From the NCBI GenBank assembly GCA_037367405.1, contig JAZKJV010000153.1, forward strand, positions 62,001-126,000: 64,000 bases of DNA. Reading direction: 5' to 3'. Of this stretch, positions 12,836 to 21,577 are shown piece by piece. Origin of the DNA: Ottelia alismoides (lineage: Eukaryota > Streptophyta > Magnoliopsida > Alismatales > Hydrocharitaceae). The notes beneath the pieces were generated by a model. It saw only the letters and a program-made list of their open reading frames with translations, made no database searches and was not told where the DNA came from. A program made the translations under genes and the position numbers. Every line of letters starts with the position of its first letter. The first letter of the stretch is position 1.

Positions 12836-12852
12836 TGGCGCCGTTGCCGGGG
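12836..12852 (+). promoter_or_regulatory. primer-binding site, tRNA-Asp
   Basis: TGGCGCCGTTGCCGGGG is complementary to the 3' terminal 17 nt, CCA included, of plant tRNA-Asp(GUC), by general knowledge of that tRNA. It begins 3 nt after the LTR end. Reverse transcription of minus-strand strong-stop DNA would be primed here. The inverted solo LTR begins 5 nt downstream, so the site lies in the short gap between two inverted LTRs. Confidence 0.95.
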
Positions 12853-12857
12853 CAGGC
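12853..12857 (+). repeat. target site duplication CAGGC (left copy of nested LTR)
   Basis: CAGGC here and at 16580-16584 brackets the inverted solo LTR exactly. This shows that the LTR arrived by integration rather than by inversion of the host LTR. Confidence 0.93.
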
Positions 12858-15800
12858 TGTTGACACAAAAACCCGAGCAACTAAGGTAGAAGGTACAGAA
12901 AATAGGTCGTTGCGACCTCAGTCGCTCAGAACGTGTCAATCAAGAAAAAATGAACCACAAATGAAGATAAATCAATGAAACACAGAGAAGTGGTCCTGCT
13001 AGAGGATTAACCTGGTATAGCGACCAGGGTCGAACTCAAGGAGCACGGATTGGCCTTGCGGCCTACGATGTAGTCAGAAATCCAAGAGAATACTTTTTAG
13101 TGTTTTTTATTTGTTTTTACAATTTTTTAGGATTTTTGGAATATGAAGAAAATAGGAAACACACAAGCAAGCTCACTTCATCAAATTATTTAATGCATCA
13201 GAAAGCAAGCAAAAATTCAGGAAAAAAATATTTTTATGTTTTTTTAGGTTTTTAAGTGTTTTTGGTGAATTTTTGGGATTTTTATAATGTTTACTTTATT
13301 TTCTAAAAATCAAACAGTAAGAAAAAGGGAAGGTACTGTCCAGCCAGGCCCAAAACCCAAAAATAAAATATTTAAGGATCTCAAGAAGGCCTGGAGGTAA
13401 TTTTCCTGTAAACTAGATAAAAGGCGGAAAATTCGAGCACCAAAATTATTGTTTTTGGGTTTTTAAGTTATTTACTATAATTTTTATTGGTTTTTGAGGG
13501 TTTTTAAGTTTTTAGGGTTTTCCAGTAATGAAAAATAGCCAAAATTAACTAGAAAATCAAGCAACACACAAGAAACAGTACCTAATTTTTATAGAATTTT
13601 TAAAGGAGTTTTTATATTTTTTTGTGATTTTTAAAGATGAACAGTAACTGAAATGAAAGTTTTTGAATTTTTAAAAATAATAAACAAACTCAGAAATGTC
13701 CTCAAAAATTCTAGAAAATCCTACACCATGGCAGGAGCCATGTATCAAATTTTCATCGAATTTGGAGGTGATTTGATATTTTATTCAAAATCCACAAGGG
13801 GGCACTGTGCACAGGGACCAAAGTGCAAATACCCAAAGTTCTGGGGGTCTTGGTGCAAAATACCCAGCAAAACACGCGCGAGGCGCGTGCCTGGGGCACT
13901 CAGGGACCCAAATGTGATAAAAATAAGTTTCGAGGACTTATTGGTAACAAGTACCAAAAGTCTAGGGGCTTATCTGCAAAATACCCAAAATAAAACGCAC
14001 ATGTGGAAATTAAATCACGCACAGGGGCATAAATGCAAATAAGGAAAACTTTTTATTCAATCCGTAACATCCAGAACTACATGGCTTATATTGCAAAATG
14101 ACCCAATAAAGTTCACGTGACGAAGCACGTGGTCCACATAGACAGGGGTATAAGTGCAAATAAAGTAAGTACGAGGTCCTTAGTGCAAATATCCCAGAAA
14201 ATAAACAACTTAATTTAAAAATTACAGGACTAAAATGAAATATAACAAACAGAGGGGCCTAAGATGAATTTACCCCTTTTATTATCATCGACGGCCTGAT
14301 GTGCGCCACGTGGCTGATCGGACGGTGGAGAACGGGGGCGACTTTAACTCTGGAAGGGCTGGCCTGATCGAACGGTGGAGAATATTCCACGTGGCAGATC
14401 TGACGGTGACGAAGCGTGGTGGAGATACTCTTGGTGAATCGACGGCTGAGAGGAGGACGCGTGGCGAATCTGACAGTTGAGGCTAGCTGGTGCCTCTCTC
14501 TCTGCGCGAGCGGTCAAGATCGACCCTCGTGATGATCGGATGGTGGCAGTGCTCCGCAGATGAATGGTTCAGATCAGATCTGGAGCGAGGAGGATGATCT
14601 GACGGTTCTGGAGGATCCTGGAAGAACTGGTTGCCGGCGAGATTCGCCGGGCTCGAGCGTGTGCTAGGGTCCTCTGGAGAGCCTTCTGGAGGTCGGAGAA
14701 GAATCGCGGAAGGCTCCCGCGTCTGCTGGTGGTCTCCGACGAGCACCCCGAGCTCCGAGGAGCTCGAGCGAAGGCGGCGGAGCTGGGTCTCCTGGCTGGA
14801 TGGCGAAGGGTCTCAGATGACCCTTGTCTTGACCTGAAAAGCGAACCAGAAGACTCACGGGTCGAGGGCAAATTGCCTCGACCCGGTTAGGCGGCGTGAA
14901 GGTGCATGGTGCGTCGGAATGGAGAGCTCCGGCGAAGGTGGTCGGCGGAGGAGCTCGATTCCCAGATCCTGTGCGATCTGGGTTGGGTGAATGGGTGAAG
15001 AAGATGCGGAGAGGTCTGGCGAAGATGATGGTCGGGTCGGAATGGCAGATGGAGTATCGGAGGTGGCTGGCGACGGCGGCGGAGCTACGCTAACAGTAAG
15101 CTAAAAATCGAGATTTACGCTAAACTATGGCCTAAAGAATCTACCTGGGTGGAGCGGAAGACTGTGCTGGAGCTTAGCTAGCTCCCGGTCGTAGCCTCGA
15201 AGGGCGTCAAGGCCTGAGGCTCGAGCTCCTGCAAGCGGCGGAGCAACGGCGGCGCGAAGCTGCCGGATCGATGGTCGGGGCACCCTCTCCTCACTGCAAC
15301 AGGGGCAAACACGAGCTGTCACCTCGGTGATTGCTCTGGAGGTCACGGGAATGAGAATGGCGAGCCAAAGATGAGGCGCGGAGGCGGCGGAGGTCGGGAT
15401 ATATATGGAGACAGGGCCGATTAGGGTTGAGTGGAGGCAGCTATGGAAGGCGTGGATCCCACGGCGAAGGATCTGGCGAGGATGTCGGATGAACGACGAA
15501 GAATCCGGGCGCGGGGTTCGCGGGGGAGACAGGCTGGAGACGCGTGGAGAAATCGACGAAGTCGGGTCGGGCGCGAGTCGACGCAAAAGGAAAGAGTCCG
15601 CGGGGGAGTTGACCGGGGTCAACAATCCCCCGTGGACCAATCAGGAGCTGCCACGTTTTTATTTTTTTTGTTTATTTAATTTAAGGTAGAAAAAGGCCGA
15701 ATTAAGAAAAACTCAAAACATGAAATATTTTTCTTTTATTTTTTTTCTATTTTTTGGTGATTTTTAATTAATTTTTGGAAATAAAAATAGGGTAGCTATA

Positions 15801-16579
15801 TATATAGGTATATGTACACTATATAGATTTTAATTTTTGATTTTTTTATTTGTTATTTTTATGTATTTTTATGCCCATTTTATATTTTATTTATTTACAT
15901 CATAAAATAAAGAACAAAATGGTATTTTTATTTTATTTTAATTATTTATACACAAGGGTGAAATAAATAGTTGTATACATTTATATACATGGTATCTATA
16001 CAATGTATTTTTGTATTTTTAATTTTGTAATTTTTATTTGATTTTTGTTTTGTTTCTTGTTATTTTATGTATTTACAATATGTAACATAGAATATTTACA
16101 AAAAGTTTAGAAAATTATTTTATTTATTTATAGGGTTAAATAAATAAAGGATGATGGTCTATACACATGGTGAAAGGGCATTTTTGAATTTTTGATTTTT
16201 AAATTTTTATTTTGTTTTTAATAGTTTCTAAATATACACAAAATATGTACAAGCATATTTTTGGGTGAGGAAAATATAATTTTATTTATTTACAGAAGTA
16301 TATACACATGAGCTCCTATCTCCCTCTACTTTGTCTTTTATGCGGTCAGGCCCATGCTGAGCCCTCCCTTGGGTCAAGTTGCTCAATATTTATTCTAGAT
16401 ATTTCCCTCTTTTTTTTTACTCTTTATTCTTTTATTTTTGCACAAAAACATGCTAATTACAGGTTTTTACACAATGCATGCTTTTGGTAATTATTTGTAT
16501 TTACACATATCTACATGTATTTGCAAAGGTTTTTGTAGCTAAAATAGAAGAATAAAGAGTGATGAATGGGTATTCATCA
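12858..16579 (-). mobile_element. nested solo LTR of a related Athila subfamily, inverted
   Basis: Read on the minus strand this 3,722-bp segment runs from TGATGAAT to a terminus ending in CA and follows the host LTR from end to end: the opening palindrome, the 'GCTCAGCATGGGCCTGACCG' block near 16345-16364, the GC-rich block, the CACGTG pair and the A/T-rich tail. Identity to the host LTR is roughly 80% with many indels where I compared them. No internal region is attached and both sides carry CAGGC. The simplest origin is insertion of a related element followed by LTR-LTR recombination. Confidence 0.95.
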
Positions 16580-16584
16580 CAGGC
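16580..16584 (+). repeat. target site duplication CAGGC (right copy of nested LTR)
   Basis: This exact repeat of 12853-12857 directly follows the terminal dinucleotide of the nested LTR. Confidence 0.93.
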
Positions 16585-17939
16585 TCGCGGCTTAGTAGTC
16601 GTTTTTCTTGAGTTTTTCCGCGGTTCTGATTTTCGCGGCTTTTTGTATAGATTTTTGTAGAAATATTTTTCTGATAGTTTCTGACAATAATTTGGACTGA
16701 CCACTTGTCTCTTTTTCTTGCGAGGGCCCGAGGATCGAGGCGGCCGATTTCGAGAAGCCGACGCAACCGCGAGACTCGGAGGCGGCTCCCTTCTGCACGG
16801 AGCCGCAGGAGAGAGCGAGAGAGAGAGTTGAGTGGGTGATGTTAGATTAGGAATATTTGATTATTGTTGTAATAATACATGGACTCAGACTGGACTTGGA
16901 CTTGGTTGACCTAGCAGGTCTGTTTCGCCGAGCACCGGTGTGCTCGGGGGACCCTTAGGAGTTTTTCGCGGTTTTACGCAGCTTTATTTTCTTTCTTTTT
17001 ACTGCCTTTTACGGTTTTTAGCGGTTTTTCTCGAGCCCCTAGATTTAGGATTTTCTGCTTGGCTGTGCCGTAATTAGTAGGATCCCCACACCTAATTAAT
17101 TGCCTGTTCCTATAGAACGATAATTGGACCTACTAATAAATCAATAATAAAAATAGCTTAGTCGCTTTCCTGAGAGCCTACGCGCCGCGAGCCTGCCCCA
17201 TCAAGCGCTACTCCTGAACTCGACTTGTCGAGAAGAGGAGGGGTGGGTCTAGACCGGACTCTTTGGATCGAGGGCGAGTGACTAAGCTAGACGGTTCTGT
17301 CGAGTAGAAATTGCCTGTTTAGGACTCGGTTTTCACCGCTGCACCATATAGGTAGTTTCTTTCCTGTCTTTACATTTATGCGCGGATCATATTGCATGTA
17401 GAGTGCTGGAGTCAGGTACGCCTTCCTTACTTTGCATGCATCATTGATTTCATCGTGCATCGGCTTTTTCGACTTCTCCCCCTGTTTTCGGACTTAATAA
17501 TCAGGAGAACCGAAAAATTCGTTAGGTCTTTTGTTTGATTTGAAAAATATTAAAAAAAAGAAAAACCATAAAATTGGGACTGGTTAACACTATTGATCTT
17601 AAAAGACGCTCACCCTAATAATTTTGTCTTGGGGAGAGCAACCCCCTCATTGTATGGTTTGGATGCGCGAGAGAGTGACCCGCACCCTAGGTAGAACCCC
17701 CCGGTGCTAGTCCCGACTGATTACCGACTCTTACGTGCGGGCCAGTCGGTTGGGATAGCATCGGATATCCTAACAGGTCACGTAAGCGCTCTGATATTTT
17801 GTGTGTTCACCAAAATAAAATAGACAAGATAATTTGACCGAATTTTCACGGTCTTCGGCTCGCGTTGCGTTGGTGAACCGGGGGTTTGTTTGTGATCATA
17901 GTTGCTCCAGATCTCATCCGCACTACTCGCCAGATCAAG
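16585..17939 (+). other. Athila 5' leader (untranslated)
   Basis: This is non-coding sequence between the primer site (interrupted by the nested LTR) and the first plausible gag ATG. Homologous leader blocks occur in the decayed copies at 57346-58176 (plus) and 58177-59001 (minus): a GAGAGAG tract, the phrase TTGTAATAATACA, TGCATGCATCATTGATTT, AAAATTGGGACTG and a C-rich block with CTACCCG-like repeats. Conservation across diverged copies suggests packaging or translation-control functions, but none is shown by the sequence. Confidence 0.75.
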
Positions 17940-18251
17940 ATGATGGGTAGACGCTCTCTTAGGCAGCCTCTGGCTGCACCGCTTTCGGGCACGTCTACCT
18001 CATCATCTAGGTTGTTTCGCGAGAGCCCAGACCTGCTCTCCGAGCCCGAGTACGATTCCACCTTGTTCCCCCTCGACCCCCTTTCTATCCTGCCTGAGAG
18101 ACACGAGCCCGAGGAGAGACTGATTGATTTGACAGCACCTGAGTTGGGCTCGTTTGATTTTGCAGACGTCGCTATAGCCGGAGCCGGCAGTTCCGATGAT
18201 CACTCCCGTCAGCCTGAGCACTTTGTACTTGACCAGGGAGCGATCAACTGA
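17940..18251 (+). CDS. Athila gag, N-terminal piece (frameshifted)
   Basis: The frame starts at ATG ATG GGT AGA and reads MMGRRSLRQPLAAPLSG, an acidic serine-rich N-terminus ending LDQGAIN at a TGA. From 18233 another frame is open and reads SDQLIASLEIVQQQLRDQG into the main gag body. One inserted or lost base between about 18233 and 18248 therefore separates the two pieces. The other frame has a stop at 18230-18232, so the change must lie in that short overlap. In the intact ancestor these were probably one protein. The N-terminal start is inferred; no homologue was aligned. Confidence 0.65.
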   Translation: MMGRRSLRQPLAAPLSGTSTSSSRLFRESPDLLSEPEYDSTLFPLDPLSILPERHEPEERLIDLTAPELGSFDFADVAIAGAGSSDDHSRQPEHFVLDQGAIN

Positions 18252-19684
18252 TCGCATCACTTGAGATAGTCCAGCAGCAGTTACGCGATCAGGGAGCGTT
18301 TATGATTGAGATGAGGAGAGAGCTGGAGAGGCTCAGAGCAGAGCGAGACCAGCAGAGCGAGCCTGAGGAGATACCTGATGCAGAGGCACGAGCCGCAGCA
18401 GCCGCAGCAGCAGCCGTCGCCGCCGCAGCTGCAGCTGCCGCGGCCGGAGGACCACCTAGACCGATGCGGGAGTTGCACAACCCCGGATCTACACTGATGC
18501 ACCATTGGGTGGTGGTACCTGCTATCGTGGGGGACTTCAAGTTCCCCCCGAACACCCTACAGATGCTTCCCCGTTTTCACGGACTTGCCACTGAGGAGCC
18601 CCACCTCCACCTCCAGGAGTTTCTGATGATTTGCAGCACTGTCCACGACCGCCACGTGGACCAGGACACGATCAGGATGATCGCCTTCCCCTTTTCACTG
18701 GCAGATAGAGTAGCCACCTGGCTGAAACACTTGGGGAAGTTTGTCTACACCTGGGAGCAGCTCCGCACCGAGTACTTGAACAAGTACTATCCACTCGGGC
18801 GGACGAATGCAGCGAGGGCCCTGATCAGCAACTTCTCCATGCTCCCCAACGAGCAATTTCACGAGGCATGGGAGAGGTTCCGAGAGCTCACAGACAGATG
18901 CCCGCACCACGACATCACGAAGCTGAACCTTGTTCAGAGCTTTTTCAGCGGGTTGACACCAGAGCTCCAGGGCCTGGTGAATGCTTCTTGCGGCGGGTCA
19001 TATTTCGCCAAGGATCACGACCAGGTCTGGGCCATTTCTGAGGAGATGGCCGAGAATTATATGGTGATGTCCCAGACCCGGTTATATACACAGAGACCTC
19101 AGCCGCATCAGCCAGGACCCGTGCAGTACCAGCGGATAGCACGGGTAGATGCAGGTCCATCCAGTTCGTCCGCAGTCGCAGCAGCACAGTTAGAGCCGTC
19201 CGCTGCGGACATGGGTATCATCAGCGAGAAGTTGGACCGCATGGAGCTGATTGAGAAGAAGCAGTGCCAGGGCATCACTCAGATGGAGCAGATGGCACAG
19301 ACTCTGAGCGACATGAAGACCCAGCTCTTGTGTCTTCAGGAGGCACAAACGGCTTCTCAGCCCCGTCTTCAGTCGCGAGGCGACTTCGGCAGCAGCAGCA
19401 GCTCGTCCCAGCGCTCCAGCACCCTTGTGCAGCCTAGACAGGTTCACCTTGTACAGGCGGAGCCGTACCAGCAGCCGCAGCCCACTTACCAGTCCCCACC
19501 ATCTCCAGAGATGCAGATGGTGGTCTACCAGCCGGACCAGCCTCTGGCAGTACTCCCGCCAGCCCCCTACGATGCAGAGCCGTTGATGGATGTCAACGGG
19601 ATTTGGTATGACCGCCCCCAGACTGGGATCCGACGAGACCATCCCGGATTCAGGTGGGGGAGTGGTGGTGCCCAGCCCCAGTAG
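18233..19684 (+). CDS. Athila gag, main body (capsid)
   Basis: This is the structural protein that forms the cytoplasmic particle around element RNA. The first ATG is at 18302; the open frame extends upstream to 18233 because of the frameshift. Counting from 18302, a coiled-coil-like segment (MRRELERLRAERDQQ) is followed by an alanine tract at about residues 30-48, then a retrotransposon gag domain at about 85-235 with FHGLATEEPHLHLQEF, DRVATWLKHL, WEQLRTEYLNKYYP and ERFRELTDRCPHHD. The C-terminal part is rich in Q, P and S. It ends at TAG 19682-19684, where the context is CAG TAG CAG. The same frame stays open on the far side for another 1.9 kb, so the stop is either a nonsense change of a CAG or a readthrough site. 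I see no zinc knuckle. Confidence 0.9.
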   Translation, partial: PGSDQLIASLEIVQQQLRDQGAFMIEMRRELERLRAERDQQSEPEEIPDAEARAAAAAAAAVAAAAAAAAAGGPPRPMRELHNPGSTLMHHWVVVPAIVGDFKFPPNTLQMLPRFHGLATEEPHLHLQEFLMICSTVHDRHVDQDTIRMIAFPFSLADRVATWLKHLGKFVYTWEQLRTEYLNKYYPLGRTNAARALISNFSMLPNEQFHEAWERFRELTDRCPHHDITKLNLVQSFFSGLTPELQGLVNASCGGSYFAKDHDQVWAISEEMAENYMVMSQTRLYTQRPQPHQPGPVQYQRIARVDAGPSSSSAVAAAQLEPSAADMGIISEKLDRMELIEKKQCQGITQMEQMAQTLSDMKTQLLCLQEAQTASQPRLQSRGDFGSSSSSSQRSSTLVQPRQVHLVQAEPYQQPQPTYQSPPSPEMQMVVYQPDQPLAVLPPAPYDAEPLMDVNGIWYDRPQTGIRRDHPGFRWGSGGAQPQ

Positions 19685-21577
19685 CAGCCGTCAGGTCAGG
19701 GAGGGCAGTACTCCCAGCAGAGAGATCACCAGCAGCCGCAGCAGCAGCCCCCAGCTTACCAGGCACCCCAGCCATCATCCTTCGGTCCGCGTCCCTATCA
19801 GCAACAGGGACAGTCGTGGAGACGTGAGCAGCAGGCTCACCCAGTTCAGCAGCAGCACCCTTCTTCATACCCCTCTTACCACCAGCAGCAGTTTCAGCAG
19901 CCTCAGCACCAGAGAGGCTACCCGTCAGGCTCCCATAAGGGCCCTGCCTTGGATGACATAGCCCGCCTCCTTACGGACCAGCAGGCTACATTTAGACGGG
20001 AGATGGACGAGTTCCGCCAGGAGATGCGGGACTTGGTGAGAGGGAAGGCCGCCATTCCAGCCCAGATCGAGCCAAATCCGAATAACCTCAAGAGGAAATC
20101 TGAGCAGGTAGTACATACTGAGTTTGCCACTCCTAGTGACCCATTTGTTGATACATCTTCGGATCTACTTGATGCTGATTTTGTCACACTTAGGAGCGGT
20201 AGGACCCCAGCAGGCGGCGGCGCCTTATCTGAGCTTCACCACGAGGATACTTCAGAGGCGCCACATGAGGAGGAGGAGAGCGGTACTGAGGCCGCTCCAG
20301 ATGATGATGGTGGCACTGATGCCACCAAGGATGCTGATCCCACCGGCGGTACTGAGGCCGCCGCTTCACCAGTTCGAGGAGGTGGTACTGATGCCACCCG
20401 TTTAGCCAAGCCAGCCCGCGGTACTGATGCCGCGAGACGTCTACTACCAGCAGCAACAGAGCCAGCTAGAGGTGGTATTGAGGCCACTGGTGTTTGTATT
20501 GAGAGAGATGTTGTCTTTCCTCGCCTTGATGTATCTCAGAACTTTGGTTTGAATAAAGGAAAAGGTTTAGTTTCTTCTGGTCCCACTGTGGTGCATGATG
20601 TATGTGTGGATCCGGTCATCGAACCGTCTAGGCCTTTTCCTAGTCCTTCATCTGAGAAGGACCCTGTGATCCCCTTCCCTAGAGCCCTTCAGATGGGGAA
20701 GGGGAAGAAAAAAGAAAATCCGAAAAAGAGAGAGCTTGAGGAGTTCAGCCAGAGCATGATCGATCGATTCCACATCCAGCTGACCCTCCAGGAGGCTTTG
20801 CAGCACATCCCCCTTCTCCAGCGTTCTTTGAGAGACAGGACTACAGTCAGGAGGAGGAGGAGGAACCACACTTCAGAGATTCACGTGCTGACCAAAGCCA
20901 CGTGTTTTGCGATCCAGAACCGCCTGCCAGCCAAGAGGCCAGATTCAGGGGCCCCGTATGTCAGATGCCATATTAGTGAGCAGAGGTTCGACCGTACTCT
21001 ACTAGATAGCGGATCGTCGATCAACCTTCTTCCGGCTGCCCTTCTCGACCGCTTCGAGCTGGGCACTCTTCGACAGAGCAGGACAGTCCTTCAGTTCGCT
21101 GATCGATCTGTCAAGAGGCCGAAGGGGTTGTTACGAGACGTTATAGTCACGATTCAGGGCCTGAAATTCCCCGTGGACTTCGTAGTGTTGGACATGGAGA
21201 TCCCTGAGTCAGTGGCAGATACCCCCATCATCCTTGGTCGTCCGTTCTTGGCCACAGCCAAGGCGGTGACTGATCATGATAGCGGGAAGGTGTACTTTCG
21301 CGTCGAGGGCGAGAGTATACAAATAGCGATGGTCGAGGACTACAGAGCTAGAGAGAGAGCCCGCTCAGATGCGAGTACAGATTCAGAGCAGCTGACAGAC
21401 GCAGAGCCAGACATCCACCAGGACTGTGATTTTGTGATCACAGACGATGAGGCAGCTTGGGCAGATCCTGCAGCACAGACCATCCTCTCATATTCAGATA
21501 CAGCTGATGCCGAGATGATAGCAGAGGAGAGTCTGGAGAGCACAGCCCTGGTTCAGGATACCACAGAGGCAGCATAG
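19685..21577 (+). CDS. Athila gag C-terminus and aspartic protease
   Basis: This is in frame with gag after the TAG at 19682. It begins with a glutamine- and proline-rich linker, then RLLTDQQATFRREMDEFRQEM (coiled-coil-like, about 19955-20020), the phrase DFVTLRSGR typical of this lineage, and a variable segment with repeated G-T-D/E-A units. The retropepsin-like protease follows: RTLLDSGSSINLLPAALLDR has the active-site Asp-Ser-Gly at 21005-21013, and PIILGRPFLATAKAV is the conserved second half. The protease matures the polyprotein. The frame ends at TAG 21575-21577 (GCA TAG CCG) and continues in the same frame into pol. The stop is probably C-to-T damage. Confidence 0.88.
   Translation, partial: QPSGQGGQYSQQRDHQQPQQQPPAYQAPQPSSFGPRPYQQQGQSWRREQQAHPVQQQHPSSYPSYHQQQFQQPQHQRGYPSGSHKGPALDDIARLLTDQQATFRREMDEFRQEMRDLVRGKAAIPAQIEPNPNNLKRKSEQVVHTEFATPSDPFVDTSSDLLDADFVTLRSGRTPAGGGALSELHHEDTSEAPHEEEESGTEAAPDDDGGTDATKDADPTGGTEAAASPVRGGGTDATRLAKPARGTDAARRLLPAATEPARGGIEATGVCIERDVVFPRLDVSQNFGLNKGKGLVSSGPTVVHDVCVDPVIEPSRPFPSPSSEKDPVIPFPRALQMGKGKKKENPKKRELEEFSQSMIDRFHIQLTLQEALQHIPLLQRSLRDRTTVRRRRRNHTSEIHVLTKATCFAIQNRLPAKRPDSGAPYVRCHISEQRFDRTLLDSGSSINLLPAALLDRFELGTLRQSRTVLQFADRSVKRPKGLLRDVIVTIQGLKFPVDFVVLDMEIPESVADTPIILGRPFLATAKAVTDHDSGKVYFRVEGESIQIAMVEDYRARERARSDASTDSEQLTDAEPDIHQDCDFVITDDEAAWADPAAQTILSYSDTADAEMIAEESLESTALVQDTTEAA

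Noticed and set aside
12833..12857. A tRNA gene at the tRNA-like sequence next to the LTR
   Set aside because: Only the 3' acceptor complement is present, at the position of a primer site. There is no cloverleaf.
12858..16579. Simple inversion of the host's own LTR
   Set aside because: The segment is about 20% diverged from the host LTRs and is bounded by its own 5-bp duplication CAGGC, which indicates a separate integration.
19949..19951. Independent translation start of a protease gene at 19949
   Set aside because: The codon is TTG and the frame is continuous upstream to the TAG at 19682. There is no need for a separate gene.
20124..20487. Alternative frames on both strands overlapping the G-T-D/E-A repeat region
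   Set aside because: They are shadows of the repeat-rich coding frame and share no motif with known proteins.
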